DNA of 64,000 bases from Gambelia wislizenii (Eukaryota > Chordata > Lepidosauria > Squamata > Crotaphytidae). Each line of letters starts with the position of its first letter. The stretch's first letter is position 1. Shown in pieces: positions 36,200-47,600 of the stretch. Both the position numbers and the translations under genes were made by a program. The stretch spans positions 75,051,001-75,115,000 of the forward strand of contig JAUMIR010000004.1 in assembly GCA_030847615.1 (NCBI GenBank), read 5' to 3'. Under the pieces are notes generated by a model. That model made no database searches and was not told where the DNA came from. It worked only from the letters and a program-made list of their open reading frames with translations.

Positions 36200-37237
36200 G
36201 GGTGTACTCCTGGATTCAGCCCTGACCCTAGATGCCCAGGTTTCTGTAGTGTCCAGTAGTGCATTTAACAGTTAAAGCTTCGCCCAGCTGTTCCCATTCC
36301 TTGGGATGTCTGACTTGGCTGGAGTGATACATGCCTTAGTTACATCCCAACTGGATTACTGTAATGCACTCTAAAGAGATTTTCAGACGGGGGGGGGGGG
36401 CGGACATCAGGAGAGAAACAGGGCTCTTCTGCTTCCAGCGCTCCATTTCACACGCCCCCGTCCTCCTCCCGACCTCCCTTCATTCTCCCTCTGTCCTGCT
36501 TTCATTTCCTTCTGCTATTTTTTACTAACGGAAACTTAGCGGAAGCAGAACAGCCCTGTTTCTCTCCCAATCTCCGTGGGGTTTTTTCTCCCCATCTGAA
36601 AATCTACTAAGTGGGGCTGCCGTTGAAGAGTGTTCAGAAACTTGAACTGGTCCAAAGAGCTGCAGCCAGATTACTAATGAGTGCTGGTTACAGGGAGCAC
36701 ACAACACACTTGTTGCAACAGCTCCACCAGTTGCCGGTGTGTTTCCAAGCACAATTAAAAATGCTGCTTTTGACCTATAAAGCCCCATATGGTTATTTGA
36801 AGTACCGTATCTGCCCATATAAGCCCGCCCAAGTTCTAACATCTGCAGGGGAGGCAGTTCTCTTTATCTCACCATCTTCATAGGCATGGCTGGTGGGAAC
36901 AGTGGAAAAGGTCTTCTCTGTGGCTGCTCCCACACTTTGGAGTTCCCTAGGGAAGATAGGATGACTCTTCCTTGTTTTCCTTTGGGTGACAGGCTAAAAC
37001 CTTTCTTTTCCAGTAAAGTTTTGGATACTGATTTTAATGAATATGACTTTTATGGTGCTGTACTGTTTTTAATCTGTTTTAAAGTAAGATTTTAATTAGT
37101 CTTAATTCTGTTGATATTTAATACTGTTTTAATGTTGGGTTTTATATGTTTTTAATTATTTTTGTTTTATTGTATTCTGTCTTTTTGTTAGCGACCTTGA
37201 GTCCCAGACTGGGAGAAAGGTGGATATAAATAAAGGG
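36200..37237 (+). mobile_element. L2-like LINE ORF2 C-terminus and 3' end, split by a MITE
   Basis: 'ctggattactgtaatgcactct' before the MITE and 'agtgttcagaaacttgaactgg' after it are the usual DYCNAL and LQRVQ-type coding end of L2 elements. Later text gives 'ccctagggaag' and a tail 'gtggatataaataaa'. The MITE occupies 36375-36607. Confidence 0.75.
36375..36607. mobile_element. MITE with GATTTTCAGACG termini, TAA duplication, inside L2
   Basis: The left end AGAGATTTTCAGACG is answered by CATCTGAAAATCTAC. TAA flanks at 36372-36374 and 36608-36610. 'gaaacagggctcttctgcttcc' is mirrored by 'ggaagcagaacagccctgtttc', so it is largely a hairpin. Confidence 0.8.
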
Positions 37238-37278
37238 AGGGAGGGATGGCACAACAACAAACATTAAATATAAAGCAT

Positions 37279-37511
37279 GTGCTGTTGTCCCTTCATATTT
37301 GCTGGGATTTGGTTCCAGGACCCCCCGTGGATACCAAAATCCGTAAATATTCAAGTCCCATTATATGCAATGGCATAGCAAAATGGTGTCCCTTATATAA
37401 GATGGCAAACTCAAGGTTTGTGTTTTGGATTATTATTTTTTAAAGAATATTTTCAAGCTGTGAATACTTAAATCCATGGATAGCAAATCTGTGAATAAAG
37501 AGGGGCAACTG
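37279..37511. mobile_element. Tigger-like MITE
   Basis: The left end 'gttgtcccttcatatttgctgg' and right end 'agaggggcaactg' before TA match the inverse of the 3667-3897 copy. Confidence 0.7.
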
Positions 37512-39456
37512 TACATAGTTTAAGATCATTTTCTGTTTTACTTTCCTGTGACCACTTAGGCCTTTATCAAGGTCAAGACCAGTGTGCATGTGGGTGGAAG
37601 ATGCTTTAACAATTCACCAATGGGCAGTTCGTTTCAAAAATAAGAAGGAAAACTCAAATTGTAACAATGGGGCTTTTGTTTTCTTTTTTAGCCCCCTCCT
37701 GCCTGGGATTCGTGAATATTAAAGCACAAGCCAGTTGGGGGAAAGAGGGGATTTAAGACTGCCACCTACAGTATATGCACTGGTCCTGATATGGATAAGG
37801 CAGCATATGGTTGCTAAAAAGCAAATTAGGAAAAGTTCATAAACAACACACGATGCATTTGCTGTAGTAGTTTAGCCTGAACAACCTAGTGCAGGGGGCT
37901 AAGCTGCAAATGGCCCTTGGCCTAATTTCAAAAGCCTTCCCAACAGCCACAAGATGGAGGGAAAATGCAAAGCGGTGATAGAATTGGTGTTTGCCTCTTT
38001 GGGCACTGACTGCATCATAATATTCCATGATCCAATCCACTTCTGCTGTGCAAGACCCAACATATTACCTCTCAAAGTACTCACCCTCCCAGAGAACCAG
38101 AACTAATCAGAGGATACCAATCTTGTGCACCTTGCTGCCCTCTGGATGTGTGGGAATGCATCTACCAACTGGCTGGGGATGGTGGGAGCTCTGCTTGCAC
38201 TAAGGTGATCAAGGCTAGAGCAGGCTATAATGAGCTAAGTCTGACCCAAAATTAGGACGTTTCCTACATTTCCAATTGTCTTGCTACATTTGTTTCAGGG
38301 CAAGCCCCAACCAAATCAGAACCTGTGGTATGCTATCACAAAACCACAACTACCTGGGAAAATTGGCTTATCCTGATCCCTGTACCATGCTTGTTTACAA
38401 TCTTAGAACATTTGATAGGTAATATAATGAAATATCATTATTATAATATAGTAGTGGTAGGTATTTTTTTAGTTGTGGAAAATTTAAAATACTGTATGGC
38501 ACCCTCTCCGAATAAAAAATCTTCATCCTCTGTACAGCAATAAATTCCATGCATTTGTATACAGTATATCCTTTGTCTGCATGTTTCTTAATAGCTGCAT
38601 TTTGCTGAGGGGGGAGTGTTGTCTTTAATAAAGACAACACAAGTTATTGCTTGTTATTTCTTGTGCCCCTGTGTGCACAAGGAAATGGAATATATAGGAT
38701 TAAGAAAAAGGAAGCAATAACTGCCAGCTTGGTCAATAACTGCCAGGCTTTGCTTGGCTGCGGGATAAACACCAGTCTAGTGATTAAATACAGACAAGCT
38801 TTTTTTGTTCTTCTTGGCAATTGACCTGAATTAATTATGTAGCACTGTTTAAATATCCAAAAGTGTGCTAAGATGGGAAGGGCAGGGCAAGACTCATTCA
38901 GTGCCACTGGACCTGCTCCCTATGCACATTTGGTGAAATATCAGAAATCCCAAAGATGTGTCCACACAAGCAGAGGAAACTTAGAATAAAGAGAGTTTCC
39001 AGTCTTGTAGACAGAGCCTAGACGTATGTTTGCATGCACAAAGGCTCATTCTGGCAGTATACTCAATGTGCATGAGGAACAGACAGCAGGTGCCTCCTCT
39101 GTGCCTACCTAGTGCCTCTTTTGAGGCAGAGACAAATATCTGAACTGTTTGTGTGAGTTATGCATATGCAGTACCCCCTGCTTTTCAAAAGCTACAAAAC
39201 AATCCTACATCTGTGTGCGCCATTTTGTGAAATCTTCCATGAAACATATTCAGCTTAGAGACACATTGCACATTTATAATAATATTCCATGATTTTTATT
39301 GTTTCTAAAGCATTTCAAAAGTTAGCCTCTGTACAATGGCTGCGTGCTGACCAATAATTTATTAGTTTTTTCTTTCTAAACTCAAGAGCACATCTGCTTT
39401 ATTGAGGAGAACAAGAGAATTCCACAGCGAATGAGCCTGGTCATTCTTGCTTAATT
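37512..39456. other. gene-free stretch 3' of chitinase B
   Basis: I see only AT-rich unique-looking sequence, plus the presumed chitinase B 3' UTR at its right end. AATAAA candidates lie at 39398-39403, 39358-39363 and 39295-39300 (minus strand). Confidence 0.5.
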
Positions 39457-39830
39457 TTAAATGGTCTGTGGGTAGTCACAGCACTTGCAGCTGTCATTGA
39501 AGACTAAGCCAGCTCCACAGCTCAATTGAAAAGTGCGGTCTCCTACACAAATATAGAATTTTGTACTGTCTTTGGGGTCTGCATGGATTCCGTCAACCTT
39601 TCCAACACAAAATGTTGGATCTCCTGAATCCACAGGAGGGGTAACTGGAGGATCAGTTGGAGGTTCAGTTGGAGGTTCAGTTGGAGGATCTGTTGGAGGT
39701 TCAGTTGGAGGAACCGTTGGAGGATCCGTTGGAGGTTCAGTCGGAGGATCCGTTGGAGGATCCGTTGGGGGATCCGTTGGGGGATCCGTTGGAGGATCAA
39801 CAGAATCAGGGCAGTTTGGCACAATGGTAT
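39457..39830 (-). CDS. chitinase B last exon: repeat linker plus CBM14 chitin-binding domain
   Basis: The acceptor TTTTGTTTCAG leads into [12 protein letters not shown], then the PPT repeat linker, then the CBM14 from F459. The six Cys at 460, 480, 490, 500, 502 and 503 show the family spacing, including C-x-C-C near the end, and GLVFNDSC matches the GLVFxxxC core. The stop is TAA at 39457-39459. AATAAA on the minus strand at 39398-39403 is a likely polyadenylation signal. Confidence 0.92.
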
Positions 39831-42800
39831 CTGAAACAAAAGCAGCACTTTAAAATGCAAACGAGTGCTAACATCTGTGCAATTGTCATTCTTCTCTGTT
39901 TACTTACGGTAAGACAAGAGTGAGCAAATGCAGTGGGAACAGGAGACATGCATGAACACAGAGAGGGACATAGCAGGCTGAAAATTGGCTGAAAAAGTCA
40001 CTTCTGGTTTTTACTTCCACATTTTTTTTGGCAGTTTTCATCCAGTTTTTACCAATTAAAGTAATTTGGGAGGTACTCGGGTATGCTTAAATGCATAATG
40101 CTTCTCCAAGTATTGTTATAGGGAGTTTTGCCAGCAAACCTTTGCCCAGTTTTCTAATTTGGGGAGTCTGGTGCCTTGGGGACTGCAAACATGGGCTAGT
40201 AAGCCATATGTAGTACATGGGCTTCATTTTCTCTGCTCCTGACTAAGCCCAAACAATACATTTTTTCAGGAGCTAGGCATCAGTACTCTCACATTCAAAG
40301 CTGTCACATGCAGAATTTTAGCACAAACTTTATGGTTTTGAACTTCCACCAAAATGTTGTGACCTCAAACTGATAATGTTAGAAAATGCTCCTATCAAGT
40401 ACAGGCCCAAAGAATCTTTAGCATTGGCTACAAGAACCATGAAACATAACCTCGGAAACTAGAGCGTCTAAAATAAGGTTAATTTATAGTACTAACTTCC
40501 CATAATGAAATAACAGTTCTGCCAAACAACAACCAGAAAAGGTAACCATCAAATAATTTTCAAAAAGATGAAATACATCATATTACAATGGTTGGGCCCT
40601 ATTGCTTTTAACTCTGCACCAGCTTATTGTGTATACCTTCACCAGTCTAGGGACACAGGAGGCATAGTGGAGCAGAGAGGTCAAACACCTTTGACTTCAT
40701 TCTCTTCACACCCCCATCCCACTATGTTTTCTTGTTTCTCTTAGAACACCTACCAAAACAAAGATAAAGATGGAGTAATAAGAGTGCATGTATCACATTC
40801 CATCATGTGGAGGCTGAGCTATAGCAGGTGCACCTCTCTGGCAATAAGACTACAATGAGTAACTTTAGTCATTTTGGTTCCAATGATTCTGCCCCAAGTA
40901 TGACCCAATAACAGAACAAACCCAAATAATAACTAACAATTTGCTGACTTTTCATAGCACCAAAATTCTGCTAACTTGAAACAGCATCAGTCTGCCTAAT
41001 GGTCGGATCAGTCCAGCTGTCCATTCAGAAGGAAGCACCGCTGAGTTCAGCTGAAGATAGTCCCAGGAAAATATTGGATTACTGCATGGTTTTTCCAAAT
41101 TATTTAAAATATAGCTTTTTGTTGCACTTTCTTACCATTTGTTTCAAGCAATCTCTTCAATTCATTTATCAAAGGGTATTTTCCCTGGTTACAAAATGTA
41201 CCAAGGAAGTCATCCAAATCAATGGTCCAAACCATGGCACCTCCAAACTTGTTCTCTTTCAGGTATTTTACCTTTAAAAGACAATTTAAAAGGCTTTTTA
41301 GTTGACATCTTCCACTAATTTGTCAAATGTGAATACATACAATACAGCAGACAGTTTCTGGAATACATGGCGAGCATAAGGAAAACTTTTATACAGCTCT
41401 CCAGTAGCATGGAAAAGGCTATTTTGTACTTGCTATAGACCTCATGGTATCCCAACTTGGCATTCCATGTGGTAAGAGCAAAAGATCATTTGATTTCTTT
41501 GAGAATATCACAGCCAACATGGACCCACCTTCAGCCTACCTGAAAGTGATGTGGAAGAGTGAATCTTTTGTTAGTTATTCATTTTGTGGAGGGGGGTTTT
41601 GTTTGTTTGTTTGTTTGCTTGCTGTTCCCAAAGCTTCTAGAATATACGGAGGCTATGCCTGCACAAAAATTGCTTATTGATGTTTAGAATTCCACTACTT
41701 AAAAATCTTGATGTTGAAATAACTTTTTTATCTCACTCTGGAGGAGCAAGCAGTGAACCTGTGGTAATCTGGGTGGGATCTGTTGTTAGGAGACCTTCCT
41801 CACACTCACCACACTGCACACACTCCCGCAAAATAATAATAATAATAATAATAATAATTAAATTGCATATTCTTCATGCGAATCTTGGCAAAAATAACCC
41901 CTGAAGGCTATGGAGATCTAGCAAACTAGGGCCTCATCTACACAGGCAGAAGGGAGCTGCAGATGTGGCCCATTCCTCCCCATTACCAGAATGAAACGGG
42001 ACTGAGTCCTCACAAATATGCTGGCCTATCTCTGCAGCTGTCGCTGCTTCTGTCTGTGTCACAATCTTCAATGCTGGGAAGTGGGCCCGCAGCATGTGGT
42101 CAAGGCCTACTGCATGTGACTGGCCTTGGTCACATGCTGCAGGCCTGCTTACTGGCTGCAGAGAGAGAGATGCTGATGGCAGCGGCAGTGACAGACGGGC
42201 ATGCCAGTATGGGCTCTTGCGGACCTGCAGAGCCCGATCCATTTCTTCCTAAAAGAAATAGTTTTTCCCAGGTATTTTGCTGTAACAGTTTATTGGGCTT
42301 TACCCCAGCCCAAGGATACTTAAAGTGCCCAATAAAATGCTCTACTGACAGAGTTGCTCAGCTTTCAAGAGACTCCTTGTCTCCTTTCACCCCACATTAT
42401 GCATGTTGTGGGGAGGGGAGCAAAAAACAAAAGAGAGTGAAGCCATTCCTGTCCATGTGAATGGAAACCCCTTTCTTGCATGCAAGCTTGCACAACACAG
42501 GGCAAAAGGAGGTAAGGAGGGAGATCATTGCCTTTTTGGCTCCATAGGGTGGGGGAGCTTTCCAAAGGACAAGCAGTGAAAGTGGTCTCTCCCACCCTGT
42601 AGCAGCAACAACAGAGCTGGTTTTGTAAATGGGAGCAACATGCCCCCTTTCTCTATCCCCATCCTATGAGAAAATGGTGGCTAGAAGAGAGAGCAAAGGG
42701 CCTTTCTTTCCTTAATCTCTAAATCAGGTTAGAGCTTTACTTCTAAGAATATTAAAAAATTTAAAACGTAAGGGGTCATTGCAGGAAGGTTGGCTGGGAA

Positions 42801-44591
42801 AGCAAAGGGGAGGGGTGAGGGATTAGGCATATCTGCTTCCACTGTCACAACTCATATCACAAGCATGCCCACAAAAGACCCTAGAATGTGACATTAACAT
42901 TTGGACAGGGAAGCAGCAAAAGTGACAAAAAGCATCAAGAACTGTCAAGAAGCAGCATTAAATGGTCCAACACAAATTGACACAAATCACCTGTCTGGCA
43001 AAGTCTTTTGTCTCTCTTGGACAGCCCTCAACAGTTACTGTAACTGTTTGCTTTCCATTCTGCTGTTAACAAAACTCTGTTTTGGATCTTGTCTCTATTG
43101 ATCATGAATATTACAAGAATACTTCTGCCATTCAGACATCAATCCAAAGTTACTCATACTATGTTCTTGTATCTTCAGAACAATGCTAGTTTCTGACCAT
43201 CTCTACCAAGCGGACCATAGTCTGTTCTGAAGTGTAACACAGCTAGAGTTGGCTTCTTTGGCACTTTTAAGTAGATTCTTTGCAATCAGTTCATGCTCCA
43301 GTAGGACTTATTTCCTAAAAATGGAAAAGCAGTTTGCAAATGTGCATAGAGACATGTGCCCCAAGCAAGCCCATGTCAGATATAAAGGTAAGCTTTAAAA
43401 CCACAAGAGTCTTACCTTGTGTCTGAAACTGCAAATGTTGTCATAAGTAACCCATACTTTATCCTTAAAAGCATATGGGACTTTTTGGTCATCCAGCCAT
43501 CGCACTTCAGCATCCTTTATGAAAGTGCAAACCTTTCAAAAGAGTAAAATATTATTGCTAGAGTCAAGATTTACCTTGAAACAAATGAGCACTAATGTTA
43601 TGTGAAGCCGAAGGCTTTCACGGCCGGCATCCATAGATTTTCCTTGTTTTGTTTTGTTTTTTTTTTCTAGGCTGTGAGGCCATTTTCTGGAATAGTTTAA
43701 TTCTAACATTTCACTTGCATCTGTGGCTGGCATCTTCAGAGAACGGTTGGGTAGGAGTGTATGTGGAGTTTATATGCTGTGAACCCCTGTTGGGGAGTAT
43801 ATATAAATTTGTGTAATTGAATGGTTAGTTTCTGTGTATAGAAATGCAAGGTTGATTAGTGTCTATTTGGCTAATGGCTAGTTGATGGGTCATTATCTGC
43901 TGGAAATCCCCCTGTCCCTGGGTGGAATTCCTTTGTAAGGAGGTTTTCAGACACCTCTTTCAGCGTCTTGCCATCCAAGCAGCCTCCGGAGCAGTAACGA
44001 GGCTGCTGCATGGCAAGGGGTCCATTTTGGACGACGCTGTTTCTCTCTCGGTGGCGTCCGTGACTCTTGCAGCTAGCATTGGAGGCGGCCACGCTGTTTT
44101 TTACTCACGGACAACTTCCGTGAGTGGAAAACAGCACGGCCGCCTCCAATGCTAGCCGCAAGAGTCATGGACGACGCCGAGAGAGAAACGGCGGCCAAAA
44201 TGGACCCCTTGCCGCACAGCAGCCTCGTTACTGCTCCGGAGGCTGCTTGCATGGCAAGACGCTGAAAGAGGCGTCTGAAAATCTCCCAAGTGTTGAGTTT
44301 TGATTCTATTGTTTTTCAAAACAGCCTTGCATTTCTATACACAGAAACTAACCATTCAATTACACAAATTTACATATACTCCCCAACAGGGGTTCACAGC
44401 ATATAAACTCCACACATACTCCTACCCTTTCTACCCTTTCTAATTTATATATTTTTAATTTACTGTATGTTTTTAATCTTTTATAGTTTAATATTGTTTT
44501 AAGGGGGGGTGGGCTAGGGTACTGGGACTATGGAGTTTTTATATTGTAAGCCGCCCCGATTGCGTTGCAGAGGGGCGGGATAGAAATAAAA

Positions 44592-44631
<40 letters not shown>

Positions 44632-47600
44632 CAACCATTCTTTGAAGATGTCAGCCACAGATGCAGGCGAAATGTCAGAAAGAAACTATTCCAGAGCACA
44701 GCCTCACAGCCTGGAAAAAAACCCAAGGAAAATCCACTAATGTTATGTTTCTCAGTTTATGCGTTTATTGTACTAACCAAAGACCATGGCAACGAACCTT
44801 ATCCCCTAATTTTTGTGCTATCTAACCTGATAAAAAAATCTGCAAAACTCAAAAGCTCACACTCTTTTGTGACACTTTAGTGGTCCTAATAAAGGTATTA
44901 CACAATTCTGTATTTTGTTGTAATGTTTTAGTGATTCTAATAGTTATTGGGGATATGGTGTTACTAAATGGCAGAGAAGGAATATGACATGGTTCAAATA
45001 CTGGTTCATCACCATAAGATGCACAGAAGAGTGTGTTTTCTATCTCAAACCAGCACTTGGTAGCATTCTGTTGTGTGGAGGGGAAGGTGGGGGCTCAAGA
45101 ATTTTAGTGTCAGAAACAGGACAATGGTTACTTTTGAAACATGGTATAACAATAGTAACTAGCTACCAGGGGACTTTGATTAATAACTAATTACAGTACT
45201 TTAAAAAATAAGTTTCAAAGCTCTGTCAAGGACATATGATATTTCCAATTTAAGAGATCATGTTCTCAGCTTTCATGTGCTTGAAGTCAACTCCAGCTTA
45301 TGGCAACTCCAACCTAGGGTTTTCTTGGCAATTGTTTTTTCAGAGGTGGTTTGCCATTGCCTCTCTATTAGGCTGAGAGAGTATGACTTGCCCAAGGCCA
45401 CTCAGTGGGTTTTCATGGCTGAGCAGGGACTTGAACCATGGTCTGCTGGAGTCCTAATTCAACACTCCAACTGCTATACCACACTGGTTGATATACACCC
45501 CATACATTCATACCTCAAAGTAAGCCCAATATCCAGCCTCTTCTGTATATGGCCCCGCAGGACCAGCCCCAGAGATCGAAGTACAGAGATCTGCATTGCC
45601 ACTGCTCCAAAGCCCTAAGGAGCGTCCATAGGTGGGGAACCCCATGAGCAGTTTCTCAGCTGGAGCGCCTTGGTCCCTCCAGTACTCCATAGCATATTTC
45701 TGTCAAAACACAGTGAAAAATGTTTGAAATATATCTTCAGCCTTTAAAAAAGATTAAAAAAATGGGGAGGGTATCAATGGACTCTACTCACACAGTTGAA
45801 AATGTCAACATCACACCACTCAGAACCTGCATATAGAGGGCTATTGCACCCGGTGGTAGAGTCCCAGTCACCGTGGAAGTCATATGTCATCACACTGATG
45901 AAATCCAACGATCTGATGCAAATCAAGAAAAAATCAGTTAGGAAGCAATGGCTCATCAGATACTGAATTCAACTACCTTGTCTACTATAGTATTACTTGC
46001 TCTTGTAGAAAAGTGACCTAAAATGCTACCAGTGAGATGTGGTATCACTTTACACTTACTCCATCTGAATCTTACACCTGCTGACTTGCCTCTGTTCTTG
46101 TAGGTTTTAGAATGAGGATAGAAAAACACATGGCTCTCCTCACATTGTCAAACTACAATTTGTATCAGTCCCAACCAAGCAGTGTTGGAAGATCATGAGA
46201 GCTGAAGTCCAAAAACATATGGAGAACCACATGTTTCCCAAACTTGGTTTAAAAAAGAGGTGCAGTTCAACTCTAGCATCAGATGCCAATGTGCATTGGA
46301 CTGTAGAGTGACAACCTATTCTCATGTCTATTTTTATTATTATTTTTTTAAAGCATTTACAGTAGGCTCCCCATATCCACTGAGGATTGGTTCGGGGTGG
46401 CATGGATACTGAAAACCATGGATAATAGCGAACGCCATTGAAAATAATGGGACTCTCAGTTTAAAATAACATAGAGTTGCCTTGGAGGACTTAGAAAATG
46501 GCTAGAGAGGACACATTTTCTAGGAAGATGCTACAGTAGGTGAGCTGTTTTGTGTCCTGTGGATAATCGAATCAGTGGATAATGAATCAGTGGATATGGG
46601 GGTCCTACTGTATTTCTAGTTAATGTTCTTACAGTTTATTGAATAAAAGGTGTCCATTTCCCCCTAAATTAGATCAAAGCAAACATTCAATTTATTTGAT
46701 GCCCTTTATCCATCAAAATATCCATCTCAGAAAGAAATATTTAGGACTTTAAGGAGGTATTTGATTCTGAGCACCACAGTCATAAAAATATATACTTGGA
46801 AATCCCAAATAAATCTCGAATATATTCCCAAATACAGTTGTCCCTCCACATTCACGGATTTGACATTCACGGATTTGAGTATTCACGGCTTGAAAAATAT
46901 TCTTAAAAAAATAACAATCCTAATAGCAAACCTTGATTTTGCCATCTTATATAAGGGACACCATTTTGCTCTGCCATTGCAAATAATGGGACTTGAGTAT
47001 TCACGGATTTGGGTATTCACGGGGGGTCCTGGAACCAAACCCCAGCGAATGTGAAGGGACAACTGTATATCTTTTTAGAGTCAAAAGGCATTTTAAAATA
47101 CTTTTACAAATAATTAAATAATATGCTTTCCATGTTTAGCAAAATTATTATTTTAAGGCCTTTCTGTAATCATAAGGGTATAAATGTCTCAGAATTTTGT
47201 CAAACTAGACAGGGCACACATACTGTATACAATTATTGTTGGAGGTCACAGTAAATTTTACCCATAGTGATTTGACATTTGTACTTACTCTCCTATCTTA
47301 TCAATTTCATATCCAGCATTAATAGTTTCTACACCAGCAGACACTGCAGCTGTAACCAGTAGTCGGGGCTGCCCACCTTCTTTTATAAAGGCATCTCTCA
47401 TTTCCTACAAAATAAAATAAGAATGGTGAGTAACACTCTTTCAAAGATTAAATGAGTCAATCTCTCTCTCTCTTAATCTCTCTGTTTCTCTCTCTTTCTG
47501 GCTTTTCTTCGCAAATGAAGATTCAGGAAGGACTCATCCCACGCTTTCTGCACATGCGCTGATAACTAAAAAGGCCAATCCGAGATAAACAAGTCCGGTT

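Noticed and set aside
39572..39853. Gly-Gly-Ser-Val repeat frame on the plus strand
   Set aside because: It is the antisense of the PPT-repeat linker of chitinase B, whose last exon has matching phase and a CBM14.
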